Of a stretch of 64,000 bases of DNA, positions 1 to 10,816 are shown piece after piece. The notes under the pieces were generated by a model. That model had not been told where the DNA came from. It worked only from the letters and a program-made list of their open reading frames with translations, and did not search any database. The stretch is from Saturnia japonica (taxonomy: Eukaryota > Arthropoda > Insecta > Lepidoptera > Saturniidae), in NCBI GenBank assembly GCA_033032175.1, contig CM065328.1, forward strand, positions 12,896,690 through 12,960,689, written 5' to 3'. Positions within the stretch are counted from its first letter, which is position 1. Every line of letters begins with the position of its first letter. The translations under genes and the position numbers were made by a program.

Positions 1-590
1 CCAATATTCAACGGCTCAAAGTAAAACCTACGTAGGTACGTAGCGAATATTTGAAGGAATCTCGGGAGTTGGCCAGTTGGATGTTGATAGGAAGCAAATT
101 CAACAGTCGTGCTGCTGTTACGACGAAAATTAGTATGATGACTTGGTATACTGAGAATTAAAGAATCAAAAGATCTTAGCTGTATATAGTGCGTATCCGT
201 GAGAGATTGGAATAGTGTTTTTAAATATTTTGGGGATTTAGAATTACTAAGTGTGGTAAAAAGCTAATACAATGGCTGATTCCGAAACGCAACAAACCAA
301 AAACAAGTAGAGACTCGAGTTACGCGCTTATCACCATGTGTATGGTGTTCGCAACCCAGCTTCATTACTGAATATACATCGGCAAATCCCGGAATGCGAT
401 ATAAAATCAAACAAAATCAAAAATATTTTATTTAATTTAGGCCCTAAGAAGGCGCTTATAAACGTCAAAACACTACTGCCGATTCGGAAAATATACCAAA
501 CATCGAGAAGAACCGGTATGAAACTCGATCGGGTTTATCAATTATATTTTTAATTGTTCTTACAGTAATTTTTCTGGTTTTTTTAACTTT
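1..590. other. Gene-free stretch, unclassified
   Basis: No coding exon is recognised; the 71-codon frame at 338-553 has no familiar motif. The segment near 270-310 (GCTGATTCCGAAACGCAACA) resembles 18876-18897, so part of it is a dispersed repeat of unknown class. Confidence 0.3.
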
Positions 591-593
591 ATA

Positions 594-866
594 GATTTAG
601 CGTTGTGGTTACAATTTCACTTGATCTTAAGTGACGATGTGGTCCAAGATAGCAGCACGCTTAGACTAGTGGAAGACTGCCTCTCAAGTGCTGCTGCCGG
701 AACACACAGTTTTTCAACTTGAGGGTGATAGCAAAAGCTCTACCACCATGCTATGGTTTTATCACGACGTTTACCTTCACCGTGCGCTCAGATTCATTGC
801 AGGGATTTGAATTTACGTCTATTGACGTGGAGTCCGTACACGCTACCAACTAAGCCATCATTGCTA
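594..866 (-). mobile_element. SINE-A copy, tRNA-derived
   Basis: Read on the minus strand, it opens with a tRNA-like head: A-box region GGCTTAGTTGGTAGCG, then a degenerate B box AATTCAAATCC, then a shared body through GATGAAACCATAGCATGG-like sequence and a tail containing ATCGTCACTTAA. The same order occurs in at least five other copies in the window. Confidence 0.75.
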
Positions 867-1075
867 CAGTTATTATAGTTTTCTGTGGACGTACAGAGAG
901 AGTCACTTCCATACATCCTTTCAACAATAAAACTTGCTTAACATGATACTTGAACTTATTACCCGGCAAGTCATTAGGTATCAATTTTATCTATGCCAAT
1001 ATGGGCGGATGTTTCACCACTCGCGACCACTAATTATATTTGTATGCAGCAACCTACCTATAGATGTATTACCGA

Positions 1076-1116
1076 CTTCGACCACATTGTCACTTATCAT
1101 CAGATGAGATTATGCT
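1076..1116 (+). repeat. SINE-A tail fragment
   Basis: It matches the end of the SINE-A body (CACATTGTCACTTATCATCA against the more typical CACATCGTCACTTAACATCA). No head is present on this side. The following ~150 bases contain a second degenerate B-box-like string on the plus strand (1193-1204) but no clear element. Confidence 0.4.
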
Positions 1117-1259
1117 CTAAAAGCATTAGTTAATGCCCTACAGCCAAAGCCCGCTGTCCTCAATGACTGAAAGCTTAGGTTTATTATGAGATTTGAATCC
1201 GCATCATCGATAGAGACGATCAAAGCCCACCATTGAGCCATTAGCCGTACAATGTTTGA

Positions 1260-2510
1260 ATAGGTACTAGAAATTAGTAATATACTAACTGTAAAGCAAT
1301 TTTTAAAGTATGTATTTTTTCCAAAGCCCTTATGTATAAAACCCTTTTTTAATGAAATAAAAAAAATACACTGTATTTTTGAGTTATACTATATTATTGT
1401 AATAGGTATCACGGATCTAATGTCTAATCATAATAATTCTTTACTTCAATTAATGTTCTGTAACTAATTTTGATTATTATAACCGATTCTTATTCATCAA
1501 TGATTGTTAAGTTATCTGTTTTGGAAAGATATTTCCAATTCATTAACATTAAATAATGATTTATAATCGGATTATTACTATGAACATCATTTGAAAATAA
1601 TGTAAAGTTTAGATTAATATTTTTTTACGGTACCCGTTTTTATTACATACAAATCTGGTTATTGAAATTCGGTTATTAATTAATGTAATTTATCTCAAAA
1701 AAATTTTTTTTTGTGTCTTTATAGAATTTGGTTTTTGTTTAGACTTTAGATAATAATTTATAATAAGATTTACCCGTTTCAATATTTTTACTGCGTTTTA
1801 TTATTTAAAAAAGTTAATATTATTATTATAATAAAACAATTATTCATAATAGAATTATTGTATTTATTATTATTATTAATTTATACACGTAATTAAGCAG
1901 AATGAATATTTTAAAATAAATTTTAATTAATTCATTTTTTTTTTAAAGTCACTGTCACTAACACAAATGTGGAAATTGGAGTTAATAATTTACACAAAAT
2001 ACACCTCTATGCGTATGATAATAAGGTCCATATTAAGATACAGGTATAGTAAAAGAGATCAAGCTTGGAAGCTGCGCGTGCGTCGCGGCGTGAGAACACA
2101 GCCGATCCGTCCGACTGCGTAATATAACACTAAAAAGTAAGTAGGTTCGATATGTATAGCTTGCACTAATACATAGCACACGGCTTTACTCGTCACTTAT
2201 TTAACTAATATCTCAATTGAAATAAAATCGACAAATATGAATGACTATTTTAAGCAACTTCATTGATTTTGATGGGGTTCCCCGGTGTATCTTCGAAGTC
2301 AAAAGGTCCATTGCCAATAAAATTAAAATAGGGGTCATCCTTTTGGTACATTTCCCCTTTACAACGAAAAAAGAATCGCCAAATCGGTTCATAAACAAAG
2401 AAGTTATGGCTTAACATCTATAACAAAATATATACATTCGAATTGAAAACCTGCTCCTTTTTTTGAAGTTTCTTAATAAAATACAATTGCACGCTAAGCA
2501 AATCAAAAAT
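1260..2510. other. AT-rich gene-free stretch with one CpG-dense islet
   Basis: Very AT-rich sequence with short ATT runs (about 1820-1880). A CpG-dense islet lies at 2070-2125. No convincing exon or repeat boundary was found. Confidence 0.4.
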
Positions 2511-2515
2511 TCCAA

Positions 2516-2583
2516 GCAGTCATTGCTCAGTGGTAGCATGTACGGACATCGCGTCGATCAACGTGAGTTCGAATCCATTGTAG
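2516..2583 (+). mobile_element. SINE-A head fragment
   Basis: It shows the A-box region GCTCAGTGGTAGCATG and the B box GAGTTCGAATCC, then diverges after CATTG. Only the tRNA-like head is present. Confidence 0.65.
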
Positions 2584-2599
2584 GGGATCTTTTTTTGGC

Positions 2600-2884
2600 T
2601 AGTTAGTTTTACACCAAGTTGTCAGAATACTAAATACATATATACATATTTCTCCCTTCCTCCCAGAAGGCAGTACATATGTACTTATAATTAGTTGGAT
2701 CGAATTTTCTACGAATAAGGAATTAGTCAGTTCGCGACGGCAACAGTCCAGACCGCAGAACGCCCACGTTGATGATCCCTTGAACTTGTTGCTATGCTTT
2801 CGCGGCTGAGTGCCTTCCGCGCTCACCTCCCAGCCCGGTGAAGCTCGCAAAACCTCCTGAGAGGCTTCATAGCCCTTAAGACTA
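2600..2884 (+). mobile_element. Diverged LINE 3' region related to LINE-3p
   Basis: The last ~60 bases (CCGGTGAAGCTCGCAAAACC then GAGAGGCTTCATAGCCC) align by eye with the LINE-3p end (CGGTGAAGCTGTAAAAGCCG...GGCTTCAGGGCC). The sequence is cut by the Hel-A copy that begins at 2886. Confidence 0.45.
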
Positions 2885-2885
2885 A

Positions 2886-3364
2886 TCTATACAATTAGTC
2901 AAATTAAAGTGTCTGTTTGTAATGTCAAAATAACAGCTTTTTACTAAATGCATAGGAAAGTATATACGATACCTATAACAAAAACCTTATTTCAAACAAA
3001 AATTGTGTCTGTTTGTTCCGGGTAATCTACGAAACGGTTGGATCGATTTTGATGGGACTTTCACTGATAGACAGCTGATGATATGGGGAGTAACTTAGGC
3101 TACTTTTATTTTAGAAAAAGATTTAGGTTTCCGCACAAAAAAAACTGGTCATGGTGAATCCATTCGGATGCTTATATGGCTTATACTGAGTAAACCATAT
3201 AACATATAGCAAATTAATGTACTACATAATTGCAGGCATTAAAACGACCTGCAAAAAAGTCACGGTTTAAAAAGTCTATCTTCTGAGGATCACTCACAAT
3301 AAGCATTTTTGTCCTTAAAATAGTATTCTGTAATCCATGTGAACAAAGCCACGGGCACAAGTAG
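2886..3364 (+). mobile_element. Hel-A Helitron-like element, near complete
   Basis: It starts TCTATACAATTAG directly after an A and ends GGGCACAAGTAG before a T, a one-base change from the family end CACAGCTAG. The body shares its full order with 57925-58301 and 62488-62845. It has no coding capacity, so it is a non-autonomous copy. Confidence 0.7.
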
Positions 3365-3387
3365 TAGTATGATAACATTGAAAAATA

Positions 3388-3537
3388 TGAAGTTTGAATC
3401 CCCGCAATGAGCCTGAGCTTTCGGTAAAGGAAAACATCACGATGAAAGCACAGCATGATGGTAGGGCATTTTCTGAAAATCTATCGTCAAATACCGTTGT
3501 GTTCCGGCATTTATAGTTTACAGCCCGTACACTAAGC
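3388..3537 (+). mobile_element. SINE-A copy lacking its 5' head
   Basis: It begins at the B box (TTTGAATCCCCGCAATGAGC) and runs through the shared body ending near TTCCGGCATTTATAG. A short LINE-3p fragment on the minus strand (3536-3570) follows directly. Confidence 0.65.
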
Positions 3538-3570
3538 TTGCGGCTTTTACAGCTTCACCGAACTTGGGTG
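3536..3570 (-). repeat. LINE-3p fragment
   Basis: It matches the LINE-3p core (CGGCTTTTACAGCTTCACCG) on the plus strand, meaning the element is in minus orientation. Too short to show a tail or duplication. Confidence 0.5.
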
Positions 3571-3600
3571 CCACATGGTTTCACCCGTGTTCATTTTATA

Positions 3601-4518
3601 CAAGGTGTCCAGAAAGGGTATCGGGTATTTGTAAGTTCAATGAAACAAAAATTATTTGTATGCAATAAAAAAGTTTATTGTTTATTATTAGCATATGAAT
3701 TGGAGAATTATTTGGAAAAGATGATGTTATCCAAATGATGACCGTTACGTTGCTGGCACTCTTCTAAACGGAATCGGATAACACGTTGACACATAGCTAT
3801 CGATATTGCTGTCATTTCTGACCTGATGTTTTGCTTTAACTGGGTTAGATTCGTCGGATTGTTTTGATAAACCTTACTTTTAAGGTATCCCCATGCAAAA
3901 TAGTCAAGCGGGCTAAGGTCGGGGCTTCTGGGAGGCCAGTTGATGTTACCCCTTCGCGAAATGACTTTATTAGGGAATAATTCGTTAACAACTTCCATTG
4001 AGTCATTTGAGGTATGGCAAGTGGCCCCATCTTGCTGGAACCACGTTCTTGAGTTGAAACCTGCAAACTCCTGCAACTCCTTAAAATCGAATGTAAAGAC
4101 GATTTTTTGATGTTCAACGCTTGGCTTCGCTTGGATAAAGACGGATTTTGACGAACCGACGCCTCAACTTCTTCAATTGTTTCTTCATCGCGAACTGAAC
4201 GAGGACGACCAGAGTTTTGAATTTTAACTGTCGCACCTGTATTCTCGAACATCCTGATCCATTTCCTAATGCTATCGTCACTTGGCGCGTGGCGTGTACG
4301 ATATTCCGCACGATAGAGACGTTGAGCAGTCACTATTGAATCACCATTACGATAATACGCTCGTACGCAAAATGCGCGATGCGTCCCCGAGTACTGTTCC
4401 ATCGTGACTAAATCTCCACAAAATGGCGGACGCCACGAACCCCTCCCCGCACCCTTTAGACGTCCCGTTTCAAATATGGCGCGAAAACAAATACCCGATA
4501 CCCTTTCTGGACACCTTG
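3601..4518 (-). mobile_element. DD41D (rosa-type) mariner, internally deleted
   Basis: Near-perfect terminal inverted repeats of about 30 bp begin CAAGGTGTCCAGAAAGGGTA and are flanked by TA on both sides (3599-3600 and 4519-4520). Minus-strand frames encode an N-terminal helix-turn-helix part (4402 down to about 4090, starting MEQYSGTHRAF) and, in another frame, a C-terminal part (4076-3708) with WFQQDGATCH and SPDLSPLDYFAWGY. The spacing between the second and third catalytic Asp is 41 residues, which defines DD41D. The section that should carry the first catalytic Asp is missing, so the 918-bp copy cannot make active transposase. Confidence 0.85.
3708..4402 (-). pseudogene. Broken DD41D mariner transposase
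   Basis: Two overlapping frames remain. The upstream frame (4402-3845) encodes the DNA-binding region with SIRKWIRMFENTGATVK and GRPRSV linker. The downstream frame (4076-3708) encodes the second and third catalytic Asp region and a C-terminus ending DNIIFSK. Roughly 150 residues between LHSILR and WFQQDG, present in intact relatives, are absent. The frame change at this deletion confirms inactivity. Confidence 0.8.
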
Positions 4519-4767
4519 TACAACAAACACCGCAACGCTAACGCACCCGTGTAGGCTAGCATAATAATCGTTCTTCCCACAAGTACAAATTATGTGAATT
4601 TTTCATCATCTCCTAAACTATGTATCCAAATAGTATACTCTAAAGAGCAAAATTTAACTTCATAAAATTGTCTTTATGATGAAGTAACTTTTGTTTGTAA
4701 AGATTAATATGCCATGTCTAAAAATAATGCCTACAAATCACTTTTTAGTTTTCAACAAATCTTTGCC

Positions 4768-5146
4768 ACAAAATACCTTATAGGTCTTTTTATTGTCTAT
4801 AATTATGTTGTATATTAATTTGCTGTATCTCTTACGGTTTACTCAGTTTAAGCCATTTAAGCGCCCGAATTGATTCACCATGACCAGTTTTTATTTATTT
4901 GTGCGGAACCCTAATTCTTTTTCTAAAATAAAAGTAGCCTAAGTTGCTCCCTATACCATCAGCTATCTATCAGTGAAAGTTCCGTCAAAGTCGATCCAAC
5001 CGTTTAGGAGATTACCCGGAACAAACAGACAAAAATTTCAAAAATAGGCTTTTTTATAGGTATCGTAAATACTTTCATATGTATTGAGTAAAAAACTATT
5101 ATTTTGACATTACAAACAGACACTTCAATTTTATTAATTGTATAGA
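4768..5146 (-). mobile_element. Hel-A copy, 3' truncated
   Basis: On the minus strand it begins A|TCTATACAATTAATAAAATT at 5146 and carries the family body (GATTACCCGGAACAAACAG region on the plus strand). The CTAG end is missing; the element runs into Hel-B sequence at about 4768. Confidence 0.65.
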
Positions 5147-5149
5147 TTA

Positions 5150-5860
5150 AAAAAAAAAACAATATAAATTTTTAAAATGACCGCTGTTATAACAGAGATT
5201 AGCCATTAATATTTGGTGTGTTCAATAAAATTATTTCAGTAAGTGCTAGAACATTTATTTGGTAAAATTAGTAAAGTTTCCAGATTCGTGTCGAAACAAA
5301 AAGTAATGCATTTATGTCTGACAAAATTCAACTCCAAGAGAGCCCTTAACCTTCCACTGTTAAAACTGTGTTCGACTTTGATCGGAAAAAGATTAATATG
5401 TGTTATTTTTAGATGTCCACTATCTAAAACTAAACTTCATTAATCATTATAATATTAGAAGAAAATTATATATATATGTCTGTGAACATCCCATTTTTGA
5501 GCAATGCCAGCAATTGTTTCTTATAAGCAAGAAAGCACGGGCTTAAAAGTAAAACTTATTTGGCTGGCTCAAGTTGAGAATCTGTTGACAAGCACCTATA
5601 CGTGTTTTCTAATTCCTACTAAAAAAAGTGCGAATCTCAGATAAATATCTTCTAGTTTTCCCTAATCGGTAACTAAGATTTTTTTTACGACTTCGTTAGT
5701 CCGTAGCCAAAACCGGAACTGTCATTACAAAAAAATAAACAAAAAAACGATATAAAAACATTACACAAGCTATCACGATTTAAAAGTTAATCAGTGTGTA
5801 ATTTAATCAAGATCCCGGTAAGCGGATTATGATTACAGATTAAAAAGATAATGTCACATC
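5150..5860. other. Gene-free stretch
   Basis: AT-rich sequence. A 66-codon frame at 5243-5443 shows no recognisable motif. No repeat seen elsewhere in the window was noted here. Confidence 0.3.
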
Positions 5861-5865
5861 ACTAG

Positions 5866-5945
5866 CGCGCGGGAAATGGCGTCGCGTCCGCGTCGCCTCA
5901 ATGGCGTCGATGTCGCGCGAGATATCCGCGCATCGCGTCGGTGTA
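5866..5945. other. CpG-dense islet
   Basis: About 80 bases with many CG dinucleotides and repeated GTCGCG/GCGTCG words stand out from AT-rich flanks. No open frame or repeat accounts for it. It may be regulatory, but nothing else supports that. Confidence 0.35.
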
Positions 5946-6244
5946 TCAAGTTTTTAATCGTGGCCACATCAAGCTGGCCTGTCAATTAAGACGTGCAGGG
6001 TTCGATCCTTGATTTATAAATTGAATTAGCTGCTTCTTGGAGTTTTTGGCGGGATCTTGATATGTCATGTCGTAGTTTTTTATTTCAATTCATAAATTTA
6101 TGTTATTTGGCCCTGCATTATATAATTATGGTGGCATTTTATGCAGAATTAGAATCATAAATTTTAAGTTGGCACAAAAACCACCACAATCTTGTATAAG
6201 CTTTGTTTGAAACTTACAAGAATAGAAAAAAAAAGTTTTTTTTA

Positions 6245-6510
6245 CTAGAAAAGTAGCAAACAAGCATACGGCCCGCTTGATTGTAAGCGGCTACTGCAGC
6301 TTATGCATCCTTGTAATACCATGGGTATCTTTAGCGCTTTGCTGACCTTAAACTCTTCTACCTCAAGGACTTCTGGAACCCTATTCACCGTAACACAATA
6401 CAAGGTTATTTAGCTGTGATCTTCTGCAGGGTGCAGGTATTCCACCAGTCGAACTACCACAAGTGGAGAGAAATATACAAGGGAATTTCATTGTGCCCTA
6501 CATCTTCACG
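6245..6510 (+). repeat. REP-1 copy
   Basis: It begins GCAAACAAGCATACGGCCCG and continues with the shared order TGTAATACCATGGGTAT, then ACACAATACAAGGTTATTT, then TCCACCAGTCGAACTACC. This repeat family recurs seven times in the window. Its class is uncertain: no terminal repeats or coding sequence are seen. Confidence 0.6.
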
Positions 6511-6614
6511 TGACGTAGGCAGAACTTTAGATGGACGTGATTGCAAGTAAATGAAAAGAGGAGGAAAAAGCAGTTGGTAGGTATATTTCACGACATTATT
6601 TTATATATGTTAGT

Positions 6615-7040
6615 ATATATACAATATGAATTAAAAACCCCGTCGGATCCGTGAAGGTGTTATCTGGTATCGATATTATATTCTGTTTATGCTATCTCAG
6701 ATTATAAGTAAAAAAAAAATACTCCTAAAGAAATGTAAAACAAATTAGTTAAATTAGGAAACTTACACAGCAATACAGGCGACGCGGCGCAGTGTACCGC
6801 CATACCATCAAACGTACCGCTGCACCGCGTCGGGGATGGTGACGGTGTTACCACGTTTTAAAAATTTGCAAAATTTTAGGGAAACTAAAACTAAATATGT
6901 TAATTTTATAATCGCAATAACATTTTTATTTTCATAATAAATAAATAAAATGATTTTTTTTTTGGTAATTTCATTGGAGTACCTATTACCTATTAACTTT
7001 TCGGATTCGATGGGGTTTTTTTTACACATATTGTATATAG
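6615..7040. mobile_element. MITE-1 copy with ~35-bp inverted ends
   Basis: The left end (TATATACAATATGAATTAAA then AACCCCGTCGGATCCG) and the right end (CGGATTCGATGGGGTT then ACACATATTGTATATA) are imperfect inverted repeats. The ~425-bp body has no coding frame. Three other copies lie at 19060-19480, 21029-21950 and 45304-45674. Confidence 0.65.
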
Positions 7041-7062
7041 GTTTGTATTTGCACACATCCTT

Positions 7063-7140
7063 ACCTGATTGATGGTGATGGTAAACACAGTAAAATCCAT
7101 AAACAACGGTGACCATCGAGATATCTATAATCCAACAACG
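7063..7140 (+). repeat. REP-2 fragment
   Basis: It contains AAACACAGTAAAATCC and AACAACGGTGACCATCGAGA, shared with 18768-18830, 30574-30665 and, inverted, 42190-42245. Confidence 0.45.
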
Positions 7141-7239
7141 GTCAACTCTTTTCTGCCGGCCTGCAAGCCTATCAGCAGTTGGTTATACACCGTCTGCTTC
7201 CAAAACGTGATATACCTATGTGGACCACTATACCAGGTG

Positions 7240-7475
7240 ATGTTAAGTGTCGATGTAGCCCAAGACACCTTAAACCTAGGGAGAAAGCTGGATCTCAAGT
7301 GCAGCTGCTGGAACTCACCTTTATGTGATTGGCGGCCATTAGAAAATACCATACCACCATATTATTGTTTCATCACGATGTTTTCTTTCACCGGACGCTC
7401 AGGCTCATTGCAGGGATTCGAACTCACGTCCATCGACGCGATGTCCGTACACGCTATCACAAAGCCATCTTGACG
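7240..7475 (-). mobile_element. SINE-A copy
   Basis: It is in minus orientation, with the tRNA-like head on the right (B box as CGAACTCACG, A-box region near 7455-7470) and the body with TTTCATCACGATGTTTTCTT on the plus strand. The 134-codon frame that crosses it is accidental. Confidence 0.7.
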
Positions 7476-7592
7476 CATCACTGATGTGTGGTGGTCGCGA
7501 CTCAGTCACTCACAAAGTTATTATTGTTATCATGACCTACAAAATAATTTACTTTAAAATTGGCCCTCCATTTCTTTAACCTACCGCAGTAG

Positions 7593-7594
7593 GA

Positions 7595-7627
<33 letters not shown>
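7593..7627. repeat. (AT)n microsatellite
   Basis: It is an almost uninterrupted AT run directly at the 5' side of a Hel-C copy, consistent with insertion into AT-rich target DNA. Confidence 0.85.
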
Positions 7628-7630
<3 letters not shown>

Positions 7631-7978
7631 ATACGTGAAATAAAAGTTTCGGTACCTTTTTAAGTGTATTGCGTGCACGGAAGACTGTGAGATTTGGCAT
7701 GGTTAAAGTTTATATGGAGAAGGAATGCAGAAAACTAAAATGTATCTATAACATCTGTTACTAATATATTACATTAAATAAATTAATACTGCGAATTCTA
7801 AACCAACCAGTGCCATTGAACTTAGACCCTCCAAAATATTGACATTGTCACTCAATGAAAAGTGACAGCAAGTGATGTAGATGTTACTCGTTGTTTAAGA
7901 ATATTGCAAATGTCAAACAGAAAATAGTCTATGATCAAAAAGGCGCTGGTCGAATTTCGACCTTAGGGCGATCGCTAG
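7628..7978 (+). mobile_element. Hel-C Helitron-like element
   Basis: It ends CGATCGCTAG before a T. Twelve bases before the CTAG is a perfect palindrome GGTCGAATTTCGACC (7948-7962), the 3' hairpin expected of a Helitron. The body shares GCGTGCACGGAAGACTGTGA and following sequence with five other copies. There is no coding capacity and no clear TC 5' end. Confidence 0.7.
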
Positions 7979-9404
7979 TATAGATAATGGTTCGCCAATA
8001 GAAAACAGACTGTGGAATAAATTACGCAATTAGTCTGTTGGTGTTAAATTTTGTTTTGCAAGCGATACCAGTAAGTCACCTCTCACACTGTGAAGATACA
8101 CGGTCACGAGTTCAAATCAACTAGTACTGTCAAACGCACAAGTGATTTATCTATTGAAGTGAAAACTTCTTTAGCATCGTTGTGATTTGAAAGTCGATGA
8201 AACGAAAAAGCGAAAGAGAGACAGACACATAAATTCATAATATTTAACGGGGGAGAAAATGAGATAGGAAAGTTTTAGGCGATGGTAAAATGGTAAAAAA
8301 GAGGTTTGTTGCCACGCAATAATGAATTTTATTACCTCATCAAAAAGGCACGAAACAAAAACTATTTAGACAACACTTATGACATTCTGTTACTGATTGA
8401 TATTGTATTAGGTTACCATGGATATTTCAAATGTGCATTAATTGAAAATGATATTGTGAATTATGATTGTGAGTACTTGTATGTAAATTTTCATTAACTT
8501 TAAATTAGCGTGTATTTGATCATTTTCTGAATTAAAAAAAAAACATAGATGTGAAGTTTTCACGTCTACCACGTGTGAATAGCACACATAATTTTTATAA
8601 TATTTTTTTAACTACAAGAAATTGAATAGTGGAACGAAGTTCCTTATCGCACGGTACGTACTTGGCAAAAAAAAGTGTAAGAGTTTTTCTTCACGATCTT
8701 TTCTATAGTGTAGACTGTTATCCATAAAGCGTATGCTATTAGCTGTGCCAATTCCTAAGATGCGCGCTTAGTGGTTCAAAGCTACGAACTACGTTCCAAC
8801 CAAGAGTTCCACGACACTCATGCATTTTACTAATTAAAATTAAGTATTGCGTGCGTATGAACGCGCGTAAGAAATTATACTTCTTTTTTGTAGCGAACAA
8901 AATTACTCCAAACTTTTGATCCCGCCTGCCAACATAATGTTGTTTGCCATTGTAATTTCATTTTACTGATATTTATTTTCTTTTAATTGTGTAAAAACAA
9001 CTTCATTAAAAAAGAGTCAATACAATTAGTTCACATTATTATTATCAACATCTCACAATATAAAACAAAAACAATTGTGTAAATTTGGAATGTAAAACGT
9101 TATCTTAATACAAAGGTTCATCCAAATCATTGGAGCCGTTTCCGAGAAACCAATTACATATATACAAGAATTGCTCACTTAATAGTATAAGATTTATTCG
9201 TTGTATTACCTTATGTATGTTAGTCCGCAGTGTCCACTGCAGGATGCTGCAGTGTGCTCCTCTTTATTTGAGTTTTACAAGTATATAGGTAAATACATAT
9301 ATTTTGTAAAACTTCTCGCTTCCCGTACTAGCCTACACCTTTCTAGATTGCATGTTGTTCATGATTACTGCTGCGCTTCTTAGATTCACAGCGTGAAGTT
9401 TTCT
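7979..9404. other. Gene-free stretch
   Basis: AT-rich sequence. Frames at 8306-8497 and 9201-9383 are short and show no family motif. No clear repeat boundary was found. Confidence 0.3.
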
Positions 9405-9515
9405 TGCCTATATAACCTTCCTCAAGAAATAGGTTATAAAATTCAGAAGAAGTTTTCAAATAGTTCCAGAGACTAACGTGTTCAAACAAAAAAAAAAAAC
9501 AAGCTCTTGAACTTT
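9405..9515 (-). repeat. Hel-B-related fragment
   Basis: TAGTTCCAGAGACTAACGTG followed by TTCAAACAAAA closely matches 11926-11955 and 52805-52835, parts of Hel-B-type copies. Confidence 0.4.
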
Positions 9516-9540
9516 GTAATTCTACATAATCATTATATTA

Positions 9541-9842
9541 AACTTTCTACCCCTTTTTAAGCGTATTGCGTGCACGGAAGATTGTGAGATTTGGCATGGT
9601 TCAATTTTATATGGAGAAGGAGTGCAGAAAGCTAAAACGTATCTATAATATCTGTTACTAATATATTAAATAAAATAAATTAATACTGCGAATCCTAACT
9701 CGACCTTGCCATTGAACTTAGACCCCTCAAACATTGACATTGTCATTCAACGAAAAGTGACAGCAAGTGATATAATATAATATTCATTGTTTAGGTTCAT
9801 ACTGCAAATTTCTATGAATTTAGATCATTGGGCACCCGCTAG
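9541..9842 (+). mobile_element. Hel-C copy
   Basis: It shares the whole Hel-C order and ends CACCCGCTAG before a T at 9843. The 3' hairpin has decayed in this copy. Confidence 0.65.
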
Positions 9843-10570
9843 TATAGATTAATATATAGTATTTTTTTAATATTTGCTGGTATATAAGTTTCTTACATTA
9901 CTTTTTATTTCTTATACTATTTTGACTGTTAGTAAATAATCAAGTTATTTGGTGTGTGAATCTCAACTCATATTGATTATTATTATATTTAGTGCAAATC
10001 GATTTTGGTTTATGTTTTTTTTTTTTTAATATTAGTAATACTGAATTGTAACTGTTTGTTTTCCTTTACATAAATATTTTCATTTCTATTTGCTTTATTT
10101 ACAACGTATTTCTATCCTAGCGTAAGTTATCTTTATGCATTAAGTTCGCTCAAGTACGAAAACTAAGTTAGTAATAAATTGTTTCCATCTATATATTATC
10201 ATGCGTAGGCTTTGTCTCAAGAATGTTCTGTAATAAATTTATAATTAAGACTAGAGTGATTAAAAAGTTAATTAAATTTTGTAAATATTTTGTCCGCGCC
10301 TGTACCTTACTCTTCGATCCCTGTCAAGTCATCACGAACAAAAACCTATCACGATTTAAGTAATTATGAACAGCTTTTATTCATTCCGTGAAATATATCG
10401 TGGACGCTATTATCCAATGATATCATCAAAATATTACGCGATAATTATAATAAAGATTTTTTTTCTTTCAATCTAAAAACACCACTGACCGTTGAGGAAT
10501 TTACATTCAACGGCAGACGTCGCGCGCGTCGTCTAGAAAGATTGTTTATTAACAGCCGGATTAATTCTTA
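9843..10570. other. Gene-free stretch
   Basis: AT-rich, with a short CpG-dense patch at 10510-10532. No exon or repeat is recognised. Confidence 0.35.
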
Positions 10571-10571
10571 T

Positions 10572-10816
10572 AACATAAGATACCATCACGCCTATATTCC
10601 CGAAGGGTTAGGCAGAGGTGTACAATGTACACACTCACAGTTCGCCGAGTATGTTTTAAGGTCCCATGTAGGCATTTAGGCGAGCCTATTGCTATTAATC
10701 GGACAAAAAGCCAAACTCCGAGCTGCTACAAATCCAATAACAACTTAGTCGATCTGTGAATCGAACCTTACTCTTCGAGCATATCAGTCGCGCTTACAAC
10801 TACTAAGCTAATGACA
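10572..10816 (-). mobile_element. SINE-B copy, tRNA-derived
   Basis: On the minus strand it opens TGTCATTAGCTTAGTAGTTG (A-box region) and has a B box AAGGTTCGATTCACAG. The tail, on the plus strand, reads ACCATCACGCCTATATTCCC. The same layout occurs at 24103-24365 and, in plus orientation, at 41550-41785. Confidence 0.72.

Larger units (their letters stand above)
3571..4767 (-). mobile_element. Hel-B fragment interrupted by a mariner
   Basis: The two parts, 3571-3600 and 4519-4767, join into a sequence that matches the Hel-B copy near 61661 (CGGTTTCACCCGTGTTCATT then ACAAACxxCGCxAxCGC). The second part also shares TTATGATGAAGTAACTTTTG with 52437-52456. The mariner at 3601-4518 sits between the parts. 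Confidence 0.65.

Noticed and set aside
2516..2583. tRNA-like head with A and B boxes
   Set aside because: The same head occurs in other SINE-A copies followed by the SINE body, and it does not fold as a full cloverleaf by eye; not called a tRNA gene.
5990..6020. B-box-like string GGGTTCGATCC
   Set aside because: No matching A box at proper spacing and no SINE body recognised.
7069..7473. 134-codon plus-strand frame
   Set aside because: It reads across REP-2 and a reversed SINE-A; no protein motif.
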